Below are positions 34,433 to 44,247 of a stretch of 64,000 bases of DNA, in pieces. A program made the position numbers and the translations under genes. How positions within the stretch are numbered: the first letter of the stretch is position 1; every line of letters starts with the position of its first letter. The DNA comes from Betaproteobacteria bacterium (GTDB taxonomy: Bacteria; Pseudomonadota; Gammaproteobacteria; Burkholderiales; Ga0077523): positions 1-64,000 of the forward strand of contig WGLR01000029.1 in assembly GCA_016125475.1 (NCBI GenBank), written 5' to 3'. The notes under the pieces were generated by a model, which had not been told where the DNA came from, searched no databases, and saw nothing but the letters and a program-made list of their open reading frames with translations.

Positions 34433-36727
34433 TCAGCGCGTGAGCCGGAGATAGAGGCCCGGCAGCTTCTCCGGCAGACGATTGATGTGGTCGACGACCG
34501 TGTAGTTGCGGGCGCCGAAGATGCGCGACACGTACTCGTCCGCCCTGGGGTCGAGACTCATGCAGTAGGTGAAGATGCCGGCGCGACTGGCTTCCTCGAC
34601 GGCCTTCTTGGCGTCGAACAGCAGGTACTTCGGGTCGTGCACGTCGATGTCGTGCGGTTCGCCGTCGGTGACGAGCAGGATCAGCTTCTTGTCGCACGCG
34701 CGGTACCGCAGCCACTGCGTGGCATGGCGCAGCGCACCGCCCATGCGGGTGGAGAGCTGGCCCTTCATGCCCGCCACCCTCGCCTTCACGTGATCGTCGA
34801 ACGGCCAGCCGAAGTCCTTGAACCGGTAGTACTGCACCTCTCCCCGGCCGTTCGAGCAGAACCCGTGGATCGCGAACTGGTCGCCGATCCGCTCCATGGC
34901 GGCCGCGAGCAGGACCGTGGCCTCCCGCGCGAGATGCAGCACCGATTTCCCGGACGCCTTGACGACGTCGTTCGTCGACTCCGAGAGGTCGAGCAGCACG
35001 AGCACCGACAGGTCACGCTCGCGCCGGTCGATGCGCACGTGGAAGCGCGGATCCGGCGTGCGGTGGGAACGCACGTCGATCATGGCGTTCACGACCTGGT
35101 CGAGATCGAACCGGTCGCCGTCCATCTGCTTCCTGAGGCGCACGGGCTTGCGCAGTTCGCTCCCGCGGATCAGCGCGTCGATGCGGTCCAGGAGATCCTG
35201 ATGGCGGTGCAGGATCTCGCCCACCACCGCGGGATCGCCGGGCTCCGGACGTTTCTCCTGCACCGTGCACCACTGGGGCCGCATCAGGCTGATGAGGTGA
35301 TCCCATTCCGGGTAGTGGACGATGCGCAGGAGGTCTCCTGCCAGCATGGCCTGGTCGTCGGAATCAGGGTCCCCGGCGCCGGTCGGCCTGACCCCTTCGG
35401 CCTCTTCGGCGTCCGGGCTCTCGAGCGTGTCCCCGCCATCGGCCTCGATGACCTCCGGCTGCACGAGCATGATGTCCTCCTCCATCATGAGTCCCTGCTC
35501 GTTCTTGTCGGGCTCCCAGAGGAACGTGTTGTCGTCCCGGTACATCGGCTCGATGACCCAGGTCTTCGCATTGAACTGCAGCCGCATCTGGCCGATGTCG
35601 TTGCCGAGGGAGGATCCCAGCCCGCGCACGAAACCGGGATCCGAGAGATCGTGGCCGGACTCGAAGAAGAGCTTCCTGGCCTTGCGCACCCACGGACTGT
35701 CGTCCTCGTAGGCAGGATCGAGCAGCGCACGCGCGAGCCGTACCGCGAGGTCGGCGAACGTGGCGCCCCCCGTCGGACGCGCCTCGTGGAAACGCAGCCA
35801 GAGTCGCTGCAGGCCCGGAATCTCCCGGCTCGCGAGCCATTCGACGCGGGCATCCTCGAGCAGGCCGACGAGCACGATCTGGATGGGCTTCAGTCCGCCG
35901 CGTTCCTGCGGCGGCCCCGAGAAGGCGAGATGCGCGGCCGCATGGGCGGCCGCCGCGCGATAGAGCGCGACGCCCGTTTCTCCCTGGACGGCCCGGTAGG
36001 CGTCCGGCAGGTGGATCCCGAGCGGCGTGATGAACGGCCGGCTCTGCTGTAGCGTGACCGGAAATCCGCGCAGCTCGCTGCCCCGCCCCCACAGCGCCCG
36101 CAGGTACAGGCCGAGACGCTTGCGCACGTCCGTGAACTGGACGCCGCCGCTGTCCGCGCGCAGGAACGCACGCGCTTCGGGAGTCTTCAGGTCGAAATAG
36201 CTCTCCTGCGCGAAGAGATCGCGCGAGTGTGCCTGGATGCCGAGCAGTGCCCACTTGCGGAGATCCTCGACGCGGAGGTGGTCGAGCAGCGTGTTCACGT
36301 GCCGGAGCATCGCGGGGAGCCCGCGCGGCGCGCGTTCCGCGAGTTCCGAGACCAGCGCCAGGAACGCCGCGAACGCGCGCGGTTCCCGGAGGCGCCTCGC
36401 GGCGACAGGTGCGGCGGTGAGCAGGCCTTCCATCGTGGCCTGGTTCGTGTAGCCGTACACGCTCAGCGCGGTCTCGTTGAGCCGTCGCACGGCAGGCTCG
36501 CCCGCCTCGCGCGCGACCCGGGGTGCCTCACGCAGGTACGTGACGATCGTCGACCACGTCACGCCGATGGATTCGAGGGCACGCACCGCGCGCAGATAGG
36601 CGTCGAGGCCGGACGGGCCGAACACGGCGCGCGCGTCCGGCCAGGCGGCGCGCACGAGTTCGAGGTGCTCGCGCGACATGCCTTCCGTGAGGCTGCCGTA
36701 GGCTTCGAGATCGTGTCCGGCTGCCAC
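34433..36727 (-). CDS. CbbO/NorD-like VWA-domain protein
   Basis: This is a 764-residue protein of the CbbO/NorD family: a long helical N-terminal region, an acidic linker at about 415-445, and a C-terminal von Willebrand A domain. The VWA domain has an intact MIDAS (DLSES near residue 578, TDGEPHD later). These proteins act as adaptors for a MoxR-type AAA+ ring and remodel a metalloenzyme (RuBisCO for CbbO, NO reductase for NorD). It ends the urt-ami-ure array, 35 bp after its ATPase partner. No RuBisCO, nor or gas-vesicle gene is present. The target here is therefore probably urease or amidase, which is inference. Confidence 0.88.
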   Translation of the reverse strand: MAAGHDLEAYGSLTEGMSREHLELVRAAWPDARAVFGPSGLDAYLRAVRALESIGVTWSTIVTYLREAPRVAREAGEPAVRRLNETALSVYGYTNQATMEGLLTAAPVAARRLREPRAFAAFLALVSELAERAPRGLPAMLRHVNTLLDHLRVEDLRKWALLGIQAHSRDLFAQESYFDLKTPEARAFLRADSGGVQFTDVRKRLGLYLRALWGRGSELRGFPVTLQQSRPFITPLGIHLPDAYRAVQGETGVALYRAAAAHAAAHLAFSGPPQERGGLKPIQIVLVGLLEDARVEWLASREIPGLQRLWLRFHEARPTGGATFADLAVRLARALLDPAYEDDSPWVRKARKLFFESGHDLSDPGFVRGLGSSLGNDIGQMRLQFNAKTWVIEPMYRDDNTFLWEPDKNEQGLMMEEDIMLVQPEVIEADGGDTLESPDAEEAEGVRPTGAGDPDSDDQAMLAGDLLRIVHYPEWDHLISLMRPQWCTVQEKRPEPGDPAVVGEILHRHQDLLDRIDALIRGSELRKPVRLRKQMDGDRFDLDQVVNAMIDVRSHRTPDPRFHVRIDRRERDLSVLVLLDLSESTNDVVKASGKSVLHLAREATVLLAAAMERIGDQFAIHGFCSNGRGEVQYYRFKDFGWPFDDHVKARVAGMKGQLSTRMGGALRHATQWLRYRACDKKLILLVTDGEPHDIDVHDPKYLLFDAKKAVEEASRAGIFTYCMSLDPRADEYVSRIFGARNYTVVDHINRLPEKLPGLYLRLTR

Positions 36728-36762
36728 GCGTGGTCTCCGGTCGCCCGCTCCGCCGCGCCTCG

Positions 36763-37593
36763 TCAGAAGAACGCCGTGATGACCGAATCGAGCGCGTCAC
36801 GCATGTCCGCGTCGTCGGTGATCGGGCGCACGAGCGTGACGCGACAGGCCGCGACGGCGTCGATGCCCCGCGCGATCAGGTGCCCGGCGTGGATCAGCAT
36901 CCGCGTGGACACGCCTTCCTCGAGCCCGTGCCCCTTGAGATTGCGCGTCTTCTCGCCGATGGAGACGAGTCGTCCGGCGATCTCGCCCGAGACACCCGCC
37001 TCGTGCGCGACGATCTCGATCTCGACGTCGCGCGCGGGGTAGTGGAAGTCGAGCGCACCGAAACGCTGCTTCGTGGACTGCTTGAGATCCTTCAGGATGC
37101 TCTGGTAGCCGGGGTTGTAGGAGATCACGAGCTGGAAGTCCGGGTGCGCGTGCACGAGCTCGTTCTTCTTCTCGAGCGGCAGACAGCGTCGCGCGTCGGT
37201 GAGCGGGTGGATCACGACGGCCGTGTCCTGTCTTGCCTCCACGACCTCGTCCAGGTAACAGATCGCGCCGTAGCGCGCGGCGAGCGTGAGCGGTCCGTCC
37301 TGCCAGCGCGTGCCCTCCGCGTCGAGCAGATAGCGGCCCACGAGGTCGGATGCCGTCATGTCCTCGTTGCACGCGAGCGTCACGAGCGGGCGCTTCAGCC
37401 GCCACGCCATGTACTCGATGAAGCGGGTCTTGCCGCAGCCCGTCGGTCCCTTGAGCATCATCGGCAGGCGCGCGGCATATGCGGCCTCGTAGAGTTCGAT
37501 CTCGCTGCCGATCGCACGGTAATAGGGTTCTTCCGGGATCCGGTACTGCTCGATCACACCGGGCGTATCGGACGGCAGGTTCATGTTCGTCAT
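36763..37593 (-). CDS. CbbQ/NorQ-like MoxR AAA+ ATPase
   Basis: The product has 276 residues, the usual size for CbbQ/NirQ/NorQ/GvpN. Walker A is GPTGCGKT (49-56), Walker B CYLDEV (112-117), sensor 1 ISYNPGYQ, and the C-terminal lid has [11 protein letters not shown]. The family forms hexamers that work with a VWA partner to activate a metal enzyme. It lies 55 bp after ureD and 35 bp before the CbbO/NorD-like gene on the same strand. It is therefore the thirteenth gene of the amide/urea array. An alternative start lies three codons in. Pseudomonas amidase operons also carry an ATPase (AmiB), a possible functional parallel. Confidence 0.9.
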   Translation of the reverse strand: MTNMNLPSDTPGVIEQYRIPEEPYYRAIGSEIELYEAAYAARLPMMLKGPTGCGKTRFIEYMAWRLKRPLVTLACNEDMTASDLVGRYLLDAEGTRWQDGPLTLAARYGAICYLDEVVEARQDTAVVIHPLTDARRCLPLEKKNELVHAHPDFQLVISYNPGYQSILKDLKQSTKQRFGALDFHYPARDVEIEIVAHEAGVSGEIAGRLVSIGEKTRNLKGHGLEEGVSTRMLIHAGHLIARGIDAVAACRVTLVRPITDDADMRDALDSVITAFF

Positions 37594-37648
37594 GAGGTGG
37601 AATCTCCGTACAGGTACTGGGGTCGCCGGGCGTCGCGGAGGCCCGCTG

Positions 37649-38503
37649 TCACTTGCGCCGCGGACCGGGCGCGGAGCCCGTCACGACGCGACGCGCAGCC
37701 GCCCACGCGTCGCGCACGAGACGGCGCAGCGCCACGGAATCGCTCGACAGCGCGCGCATCCACGCGCCGCATCCCCCGGGCAGCAGCGAGGCGCCCGCAT
37801 AGACGCTGCCGGCGTCGGGGAGGACCGAGCGCAGCGCCGCGAGCACTTCGTCGGGGGCGTGCGCGTGCACGACCCAGAGCGAGGCCTGCATCGTGTAGGG
37901 CCCGTGTATCCCGACCTGCCGCGCGCCGATCTCTTCCCCCGAAACCTCGAAGCGGTCCAGCGCGATCGTCTCCCCCGTCATCGTTTCGAGACGTGTTTCG
38001 GCGCGCAACGCCGCGAACGGTTCGTCGGCCCCGCGCGGATCGTGCGCGAGGAAACTGTCGCAGGCGATCACGGTGGCGGAGGGGTCCGCCACGATCGAGA
38101 GCACGTTCGACAGGCGCGCGCGCGGAAAGAGGATCAGGGGATCGGGCAGGTACTCCACGATTGCGCGCGCGTCCGCGCGGATCGAGACGTGCTGCTCGGC
38201 GTGATCCGATTCCATCGAGTGCACGATGGTGGAGGCAGCGGTCGTGACGTGCGCACACGCGTCGGCGCCGGCCGCCAGGGACATGCCGAGGCGATCACCC
38301 TGGAATATTCCGCCCGAGCACGACTGGATGTAGACGGTACAGAACTCCGGAGGATCACCGGGCAGGTAGAGGGCACGGCAGAGGTGAAACGGATAGGCTA
38401 CCCGCTGTCGTCTCAGGAAGGTCCGCGTGCCCGGCGCCCCGCCGAATGCGACCTGCACGTGGCGGGTGGCCTCGGCGGGTTCGACCTCTCCCGCGACCAG
38501 CAT
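37649..38503 (-). CDS. ureD: urease accessory protein UreD
   Basis: The product has 284 residues from the ATG at 38503, 4 nt after the ureG stop; a TTG at 38518 overlapping ureG is possible. Conserved UreD features include [43 protein letters not shown] and [13 protein letters not shown]. UreD forms the platform on which UreF and UreG deliver nickel to apo-urease. Gene order ureG-ureD and the near overlap show co-expression with the divergent urease. Confidence 0.93.
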   Translation of the reverse strand: MLVAGEVEPAEATRHVQVAFGGAPGTRTFLRRQRVAYPFHLCRALYLPGDPPEFCTVYIQSCSGGIFQGDRLGMSLAAGADACAHVTTAASTIVHSMESDHAEQHVSIRADARAIVEYLPDPLILFPRARLSNVLSIVADPSATVIACDSFLAHDPRGADEPFAALRAETRLETMTGETIALDRFEVSGEEIGARQVGIHGPYTMQASLWVVHAHAPDEVLAALRSVLPDAGSVYAGASLLPGGCGAWMRALSSDSVALRRLVRDAWAAARRVVTGSAPGPRRK

Positions 38504-38507
38504 GCGG

Positions 38508-39167
38508 TCACCGGTCAAAGAGCACCTCGCGCGCGATGTGTTCCATCACCGCGTCGACCCCCTCGCCCGTGTGGCAGTTCGTCGTGAGGACGGGACGTCC
38601 GCCGCGTACCTCGTTCGCCTCGCGCAGCATGCGGTCGAGATCGCTGCGCACGTAAGGGGCGAGATCGGTCTTGTTGATCACGAGCAGGTCGCACGACAGC
38701 ACGCCGAGGCCGCGCTTGCGCGGGATGTCGTCACCGCCCGCCACGTCGATCACGAACATCCAGAAATCGACGAGGTCGAGCGAGAAGGACGACGCGAGGT
38801 TGTCGCCGCCCGACTCGATCAGGATGAGCTCGAGCCCCGGAAACGTGCGGTCGAGTTCGTCGGCGGACTGCATGTTGAGCGTGGGATCCTCGCGGATGGC
38901 GGAGTGCGGGCACGCGCCGGTCTCGACGGCCAGCACGCGCTCGGGCGCGAGCAGGCTGGTGCGGCGCACCCGCTCCGCATCTTCCTTGGTCGCGATGTCG
39001 TTCGTGATCACCGCGAGATTCGTGCCGCGCGCGGTGAAACGTGGAATCAGCTGCTCGAGAAGCGCCGTCTTGCCCGACCCGACCGGGCCGCCCACGCCCA
39101 CCCGCGCGGCGCTTCGCGGCGCGGATGCGGCGGCGACCGCCGGGAATCCTGGTGTGATCTCGTTCAT
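38508..39167 (-). CDS. ureG: urease accessory GTPase UreG
   Basis: The product has 219 residues from the ATG at 39167. It is a SIMIBI-class GTPase with P-loop GPVGSGKT (27-34), the nickel-binding CPH motif in [22 protein letters not shown], and the base-specificity motif NKTDLAPYV. An N-terminal 20-residue Ala-rich extension precedes the core. UreG carries nickel and couples GTP hydrolysis to its insertion. It lies 23 bp after ureC and is followed directly by ureD. Confidence 0.95.
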   Translation of the reverse strand: MNEITPGFPAVAAASAPRSAARVGVGGPVGSGKTALLEQLIPRFTARGTNLAVITNDIATKEDAERVRRTSLLAPERVLAVETGACPHSAIREDPTLNMQSADELDRTFPGLELILIESGGDNLASSFSLDLVDFWMFVIDVAGGDDIPRKRGLGVLSCDLLVINKTDLAPYVRSDLDRMLREANEVRGGRPVLTTNCHTGEGVDAVMEHIAREVLFDR

Positions 39168-39190
39168 GTGACTGCGTCGTCTCCGGTGTG

Positions 39191-40903
39191 TCAGCGAAGC
39201 ATATACCGCTGGGCGAGCGGTACAACCCGGGCCGGCTCGCACGTGATCACGTCGCCGTCCACCCGCACGTCGAAGGTCTGTGGATCGACCGTGATGTTCG
39301 GACAGGCGGTGTTGTGCAGCATGTGCGACTTGTTGAGCTTGCGCGTCCCGTGCGCGGGCAGCACGAGTTTCCGCAGGCCCAGCTTTCCGGCCACGTCCGC
39401 ATCGACCGCGCTCTGGTTCACGAAGCACGCGGACAGCGGCTTCCTGGCCTCGCCGAAGGCACCCCACTGCGGACGCATCATCATCGGCTCGCAGGTCATC
39501 AGCGACGCCGCCGAGTCGCCCATGGCGGACCAGGCGATGAAGCCCCCCTTCACGACGAGCTCGGGCTTGATGCCGAAGAACGCGGGCCGCCAGAGCACGA
39601 TGTCCGCGAGCTTGCCCTTCTCGAGCGAGCCCACGTGCGCGTCGATGCCGAACGTGCGCGCGGCGTTGATCGTGTACTTCGCGATGTACCGCCTGATGCG
39701 CTCGTTGTCGCCGATGGGTGTCGCCTCCTCCGGCAGACGTCCGCGCTGATCCTTCATCTTCGACGCGAGCTGCCACGTCCGGCAGATCACCTCGTTGATG
39801 CGTCCCATGCCCTGGCTGTCCGACCCCAGCATCGAGATGGCCCCCATGTCGTGCAGGACGTCCTCGGCCGCGATGGTCTGGGCGCGAATGCGACTCTCCG
39901 CGAACGCGACGTCCTCCGGGACCGCAGGATTCAGGTGGTGACACACCATGATCATGTCCAGGTGCTCGTCGAACGTGTTCACGGTGTAGGGGTTGGTCGG
40001 ATTCGTCGACGACGGGAGGCAGTTCATCTGCCCCGCGACCGCGATGATGTCGGGTGCGTGACCGCCGCCCGCGCCTTCGGTGTGGTACATGTGGATCGTG
40101 CGGCCGCGGATGGCCGCGAGCGTGTCCTCGAGGAAGCCTGCCTCGTTGAGCGTGTCCGTGTGCAGCTGTACCTGGAAGTCGAGGTCGTCCGCCACGCGCA
40201 GGCACGTGTCGATCACGGCCGGCATCGCGCCCCAGTCCTCGTGGATCTTGAGGCCGAGGCAGCCGCCCGCCAGCTGGTCGACGAGCGACCGCGGCTTCGA
40301 CGAATTGCCGCGGCCCAGGAAGCCGAAGTTCATCGGCCACTGCTCCGCCGCCTGCAGCATCTTGCCGACGTTCCACGCGCCTCCGCAGTCGATGCCGACC
40401 GTGATCGGACCGAGCGACCCGCCGATCATCGTCGTGAGACCCGACGCGATCGCGTGCTCGACGAGCTGCGCCGAATCGAAGTGGACGTGCACGTCGATGC
40501 CTCCCGGCGTCGCGACGAGACCCTCGCCGTCACGCACGGTCGTGGCCGCGCCGCAGATCAGGTCCGGGTGCACCCCGTCCATGATGGCGGGATTCCCGGC
40601 CTTGCCGATACCCACGATGCGGCCGTCCTTGATGCCGATGTCGCCCTTCACGATGCCGACCACGGGGTCGATGATCACGACGTTCGAGATCAGCATGTCC
40701 AGGGACCCGGCGGCGCTGTCGTAGCCGGGCACGAGCCCGATGCCGTCACGCAGCGTCTTGCCCCCGCCGTGCAGACACTCGTCGCCCGGCACGGCATGGT
40801 CGTGCTCGATCTCGGCGATCAGCGACGTGTCGCCGAGGCGCACGCCGTCGCCCCGCGTCGGGCCGTAGAGTTGCGCATACTCCCTGCGCGTCATCGTCGC
40901 CAT
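39191..40903 (-). CDS. ureC: urease alpha subunit, divergent paralogue
   Basis: The product has 570 residues. All Ni-site residues are kept: His139/His141 (HVHF), carbamylated Lys219 and His221 (GLKIHEDW), His248, His274 (HTEGAGGGH) and Asp362 (SDSQGMGR). The flap Cys321-His322-His323 (MVCHHL) is also kept. Two loops differ from the canonical UreC at 61308-63014: CPQQ after HIHF is replaced by DSAQ (143-146), and the [11 protein letters not shown] loop by [11 protein letters not shown] (161-171). Gly-Ala-Thr-Pro after the Lys/His pair is GAMP. It pairs with a fused UreA-UreB three bp upstream. It is probably an active Ni amidohydrolase; urea is the default substrate but is not assured. Confidence 0.9.
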   Translation of the reverse strand: MATMTRREYAQLYGPTRGDGVRLGDTSLIAEIEHDHAVPGDECLHGGGKTLRDGIGLVPGYDSAAGSLDMLISNVVIIDPVVGIVKGDIGIKDGRIVGIGKAGNPAIMDGVHPDLICGAATTVRDGEGLVATPGGIDVHVHFDSAQLVEHAIASGLTTMIGGSLGPITVGIDCGGAWNVGKMLQAAEQWPMNFGFLGRGNSSKPRSLVDQLAGGCLGLKIHEDWGAMPAVIDTCLRVADDLDFQVQLHTDTLNEAGFLEDTLAAIRGRTIHMYHTEGAGGGHAPDIIAVAGQMNCLPSSTNPTNPYTVNTFDEHLDMIMVCHHLNPAVPEDVAFAESRIRAQTIAAEDVLHDMGAISMLGSDSQGMGRINEVICRTWQLASKMKDQRGRLPEEATPIGDNERIRRYIAKYTINAARTFGIDAHVGSLEKGKLADIVLWRPAFFGIKPELVVKGGFIAWSAMGDSAASLMTCEPMMMRPQWGAFGEARKPLSACFVNQSAVDADVAGKLGLRKLVLPAHGTRKLNKSHMLHNTACPNITVDPQTFDVRVDGDVITCEPARVVPLAQRYMLR

Positions 40904-40906
40904 GTC

Positions 40907-41602
40907 TCATGCTCCCCTGAAGCCGCGATTGCGCGCGTTCTGCAGCGCCTGATCCTTCACGATGTCGCTGCGTGTCGCGCCGTTGGTGAGTCCGTTCAGG
41001 CCGTGAACCTCGCCGGTGCCCCCGAACGCGACGAGCGTCACCTCCTTTTCTTCCCCCGGCTCGAACCGCACCGCCGTGCCGGCGGGGATGTCGAGGTGCA
41101 TGCCGAACGCGGCCGCGCGGTCGAAGTCGAGCGCGCGGTTCGTCTCGAAGAAGTGATAGTGACTGCCGACCTGGATCGGCCGGTCTCCCGTGTTGCGCGC
41201 CCGGACCGTGGCCCTGCGACGCCCCGGGTTGATCTCGATGTCGCCGTCGGCCGGAATGATCTCGCCGGGCCTCACGCCGCTCCCCGAGGCCTGCGCGCCG
41301 GGCCGGATCGGGTCGTGCACCGTCACGAGCTTGGTACCGTCGGGGAACGTCGCCTCGACCTGGAGCATCGGCATCATCTCGGCCACGCCTTCCATGACGT
41401 CGTCGGCGCCGAGCAGCGTCGACCCGAACGCGATGAGGTCCGCGACCGAGCGCCCCTCACGCGCGCCCTCGAGGATCTCGTCCGCGATGATCGCGACGGC
41501 CTCCGGGTGATTGAGCTTGAGCCCCTTCGCGCGACGCTTGCGCGCGAGTTCGGCCGCGGTGTAGATCGTCAGGCGTTCGAGCTCCGTGGGCGTCAACAGC
41601 AT
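40907..41602 (-). CDS. ureAB: fused urease gamma-beta subunit (UreAB)
   Basis: The product has 231 residues with a strong GAGGAGG ribosome site. Residues 1-100 are UreA (gamma): [49 protein letters not shown] linker at about 100-112 leads to UreB (beta), with [34 protein letters not shown] and [17 protein letters not shown]. About 20 extra C-terminal residues follow. Such a fusion is best known from Helicobacter UreA. In this window the second urease has the two subunits as separate genes. It lies 3 bp before ureC. Confidence 0.93.
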   Translation of the reverse strand: MLLTPTELERLTIYTAAELARKRRAKGLKLNHPEAVAIIADEILEGAREGRSVADLIAFGSTLLGADDVMEGVAEMMPMLQVEATFPDGTKLVTVHDPIRPGAQASGSGVRPGEIIPADGDIEINPGRRRATVRARNTGDRPIQVGSHYHFFETNRALDFDRAAAFGMHLDIPAGTAVRFEPGEEKEVTLVAFGGTGEVHGLNGLTNGATRSDIVKDQALQNARNRGFRGA

Positions 41603-41752
41603 CGGACTTCACCTCCTCGTTCCTGGATGACGGCCCGCCCCGTGCGGACCGGAATGACTGCCTGCCGGAATCGCGCCTCGGCACCTGCCACGCGAGACCG
41701 GGTCTGCGCCTCGCCTCGCAGGGTCGAAAGGTGTCTGCGGAACACGGACATG

Positions 41753-42433
41753 TCAGTTCGCGAACAGCCTGCCCGTGCCCACTTCGTGCCGCATCATCGC
41801 GATCTCCGCCATGGGCGTGTAGGCATGCAGACTTTCGATGCCAGCGGGCGGGCCAGCCGCGACCTCGACGGCGAGGGGCCGGCAGCGCGAGAGGATGCGC
41901 TGTCCGTCGAGGTGTCCCAGCAGACCCACGCGGAGCGCGGCGCTCACGATCGCGACGCCGACCCCGTAGGCCGACAGCGCACACGTCGCGGACTCGGACA
42001 GACCGCAACCGAATCCCGCAAGCCCCTGGACTGCCGCCAGCTGCCCCGGCGCGTGGCCGCTCGCGACGCGGTCCCGGTAGCTCGCGGCGCCCGGCGTTCC
42101 GAGCCCTGCATGGACGCGCAGCAGGGCAGCACCGATCCGACGACCTCCCTCGCGGGCCTCGCGCGCGAGCGTCGCGGCATCCGCCTCGCGGTCGACGGCC
42201 GCAACGACCTCGAGATCACCGTGTGCGCGATGAGAGGCCAGGACCACCGGCCGGTCGAACGTGGCCCAGCGCAGCCGGATCTGGCCGGCAAGGAAGGCTT
42301 CGACGTCGCCCGCGCGGGCGAGGTGGCCTTCCGCGCGAAGCGTCTCGAGTCCCCACGAGAACGACGCGGCCCCACTCGGGAAGAAGCTGTCCCCGAGCTG
42401 GAGGAGCGCCATCGCCCCGGACAGATCACTCAT
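41753..42433 (-). CDS. ureF: urease accessory protein UreF
   Basis: This 226-residue all-helical protein has the UreF core: LLQLGDSFFPSGAASFSWGL at the N-terminus, the invariant Arg-rich middle, and SAALRVGLLGHLDGQRIL. HAYTPMAEIAMMRHEVGTGR at the C-terminus docks on UreD. It activates the UreG GTPase cycle. The start overlaps ureE by 8 bp. A 150-bp gap with no recognisable signal follows before ureAB. Confidence 0.93.
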   Translation of the reverse strand: MSDLSGAMALLQLGDSFFPSGAASFSWGLETLRAEGHLARAGDVEAFLAGQIRLRWATFDRPVVLASHRAHGDLEVVAAVDREADAATLAREAREGGRRIGAALLRVHAGLGTPGAASYRDRVASGHAPGQLAAVQGLAGFGCGLSESATCALSAYGVGVAIVSAALRVGLLGHLDGQRILSRCRPLAVEVAAGPPAGIESLHAYTPMAEIAMMRHEVGTGRLFAN

Positions 42434-42875
42434 CGGCGATTACCCTCACCTTGCCCTCGTCGACGAGGTGCGCGATGCGGCGCAGATAGTCGTCCCGCGG
42501 ACCTTCCATCGACACGTGCAGCATCTCGGCGACGAACCGGACCTTCCAGTGCATGTTGCCGCAGAAGTACCCCAGTTCCAGCGCGGCGGCCGCATCCCTC
42601 GGCACGAGCGCGAGCCACTGCGGTTCGTCCAGCCGCACGACGATCGCGCGTCCGGGCTCGAGCAGCAGCACGGCGCCGTTGGACAGCCGATCCTGGCGGT
42701 CGAGCATGATGCCCACCTCGGTGCCGCGGTCGGTGAATGCGTGCAGGCGTCGGCGCGCGGTATCGGCGCGACTGACCGTGAGGATCTCCACCCCGCCGGC
42801 GTGCTCCACACGGTGGAGAGCCTCGCCGAGGCGCGCGTCGCTCGCGTTTCCGAGCACTTGTGTGAGCCGCAACAT
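42426..42875 (-). CDS. ureE: urease accessory metallochaperone UreE
   Basis: The product has 149 residues. N-terminal domain RRRLHAFTDRGTEVGIML and C-terminal metal-binding domain ELGYFCGNMHWKVRF, with the conserved His of the dimer-interface nickel site, identify UreE. There is no His-rich C-terminal tail, so it is the simple, low-capacity form. It overlaps ureF by 8 bp and follows amiE after a 113-bp gap that contains a 12-bp hairpin. Confidence 0.9.
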   Translation of the reverse strand: MLRLTQVLGNASDARLGEALHRVEHAGGVEILTVSRADTARRRLHAFTDRGTEVGIMLDRQDRLSNGAVLLLEPGRAIVVRLDEPQWLALVPRDAAAALELGYFCGNMHWKVRFVAEMLHVSMEGPRDDYLRRIAHLVDEGKVRVIADE

Positions 42876-42937
42876 CTGACTGCCCTTGTTTCGGGACGAC
42901 GGTGTCGCGACGAGGCACCGTCATCGGTTGATCCGGG

Positions 42938-42969
42938 CCGTGCGGGGCGCCGGCAGACGCCCCGCACGG
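42938..42969 (-). other. intercistronic hairpin between amiE and ureE
   Basis: A 12-bp perfect stem (CCGTGCGGGGCG / CGCCCCGCACGG) with an 8-nt loop starts 20 bp after the amiE stop. No T tract follows in the direction of transcription. It more likely stabilises the upstream amiE mRNA or lowers ure read-through than terminates fully. Confidence 0.5.
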
Positions 42970-42988
42970 TGGGTACTAGCGCACCGGA

Positions 42989-44029
42989 CTACTTGTGGAC
43001 GGTCGCCTTCGGATTGGGAATTCCCTCGATCGGGCATTCCTCGGTGCCGACCGTCGTGCGGGTCATGGCCTCGACCATTTCGCGCGTGCCGTCCGGATCC
43101 GTGATCCACTTCTTGTAGAAGTCGTACGGACATGCCGCCACACCCTTCTCGTCCTCGCGCGAGTTGATCTTGCCCGTGTACCCGCGGTGCAGCAACTTGA
43201 AGAGGTGGTTCTCGGACTGGCCGTTGCGGCGTGCGTCCCGGATCAGCGACTTGGAGAGCTGCGCGTACTGGATGCCGTAGTCTTCCTCGCCGCACTCGCC
43301 GAGGGTCCGTCCGTCGAAACCGATGATCGCGGAATGGCCGAAGTACGAGTAGACGCCGTCGAAGCCCGCCGCATTCGCGACGGCGACGTAGGAATTGTTT
43401 GCCCAGGCCATCGCCTTCGCCATGACGACCTGCTGGTCCTTCGCGGGATACATGTATCCCTGGCAGCGCACGATGAGCTCTGCCCCCTTCATGGCGCAGT
43501 CGCGCCAGATCTCCGGATAGTTGCCGTCATCACAGATGATGAGCGACACCTTGAGCCCCTTGGGCCCGTCGGACACGTACGTGCAGTTGCCCGGATACCA
43601 GCCCTCGATGGGCACCCACGGCATGATCTTGCGGTACTTCTGGACGATCTCGCCCTTGTCGTTCATGAGGATGAGCGTGTTGTACGGTGCCTTGTTCGGG
43701 TGTTCCTCGTGACGCTCGCCGGTCAGGGAGAACACGCCCCACACCTTGGCCTTGCGGCAGGCGTCCGCGAAAATCTCGGTTTCCTCGCCCGGGCAGGTCG
43801 ACGCGGTCTCGTACATTTCCTTGCTGTCGTACATGATCCCGTGGGTGCTGTATTCCGGGAAGATCACGAGATCCATGCCCGGCAGACCCACCTTCATGCC
43901 CACGATCATCTCGGCGATCTTCCGTGCGTTCGCGAGCACCTCCGCCTTCGTGTGCAGACGCGGCATCTTGTAGTTGACCACTGCAACGCCGACGGTGTCA
44001 TTACTGCTGGAAATATCTCCGTGCAACAT
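42989..44029 (-). CDS. amiE: aliphatic amidase AmiE
   Basis: The product has 346 residues from the ATG at 44029 (AAGGAG 9 nt upstream), exactly the length of Pseudomonas AmiE. The nitrilase-superfamily triad falls at the same numbers: Glu59 (FPEYST), Lys134 (YRKIMPW) and Cys166 ([10 protein letters not shown]). Trp144 and the C-terminal extension with [10 protein letters not shown] are also kept. It hydrolyses short aliphatic amides to acid and ammonia, in the cytosol. It lies between a urtABCDE transporter and the urease genes on one strand. Its usual control genes amiC and amiR lie divergent at the head of the array. Confidence 0.95.
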   Translation of the reverse strand: MLHGDISSSNDTVGVAVVNYKMPRLHTKAEVLANARKIAEMIVGMKVGLPGMDLVIFPEYSTHGIMYDSKEMYETASTCPGEETEIFADACRKAKVWGVFSLTGERHEEHPNKAPYNTLILMNDKGEIVQKYRKIMPWVPIEGWYPGNCTYVSDGPKGLKVSLIICDDGNYPEIWRDCAMKGAELIVRCQGYMYPAKDQQVVMAKAMAWANNSYVAVANAAGFDGVYSYFGHSAIIGFDGRTLGECGEEDYGIQYAQLSKSLIRDARRNGQSENHLFKLLHRGYTGKINSREDEKGVAACPYDFYKKWITDPDGTREMVEAMTRTTVGTEECPIEGIPNPKATVHK

Positions 44030-44206
44030 TTCGAACACTCCTTGAACGTCGTTTGTCGGAACCGGGTGGAACGGCATCCCGGGTCTTGTCGCGCTGGACT
44101 CTCGACTGCCGGCCGCGCGAGGCCTGCCCACCATCGCGAAGCGGGCCACTCACTCCCTGGTCCGGCGCGTCACCTCGCCGGAAACGCGCCGGGCCGAAAT
44201 TCCTCC

Positions 44207-44232
44207 GGCACCGGGCAGCACGGTCCGGTGCC
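44207..44232 (-). other. intercistronic hairpin between urtE and amiE
   Basis: GGCACCGG / CCGGTGCC is an 8-bp perfect stem with a 10-nt loop, located 15 bp after the urtE stop. There is no T run. With the hairpin after amiE it may separate mRNA segments of different stability. Confidence 0.4.
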
Positions 44233-44247
44233 CCTGTCCACGGCGGG

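Noticed and set aside
34433-37593. Denitrification (norQD) or RuBisCO (cbbQO) locus
   Set aside because: No norCB, cbbLS or carboxysome gene is present. The pair is downstream of ureD, so names from those systems would mislead.
39188-42709. Very long plus-strand open frame (1173 codons) across ureC, ureAB and ureF
   Set aside because: It is antisense to four clear urease genes and its composition is Arg/His/Asp-rich without any domain. It is a high-GC shadow of the real genes.
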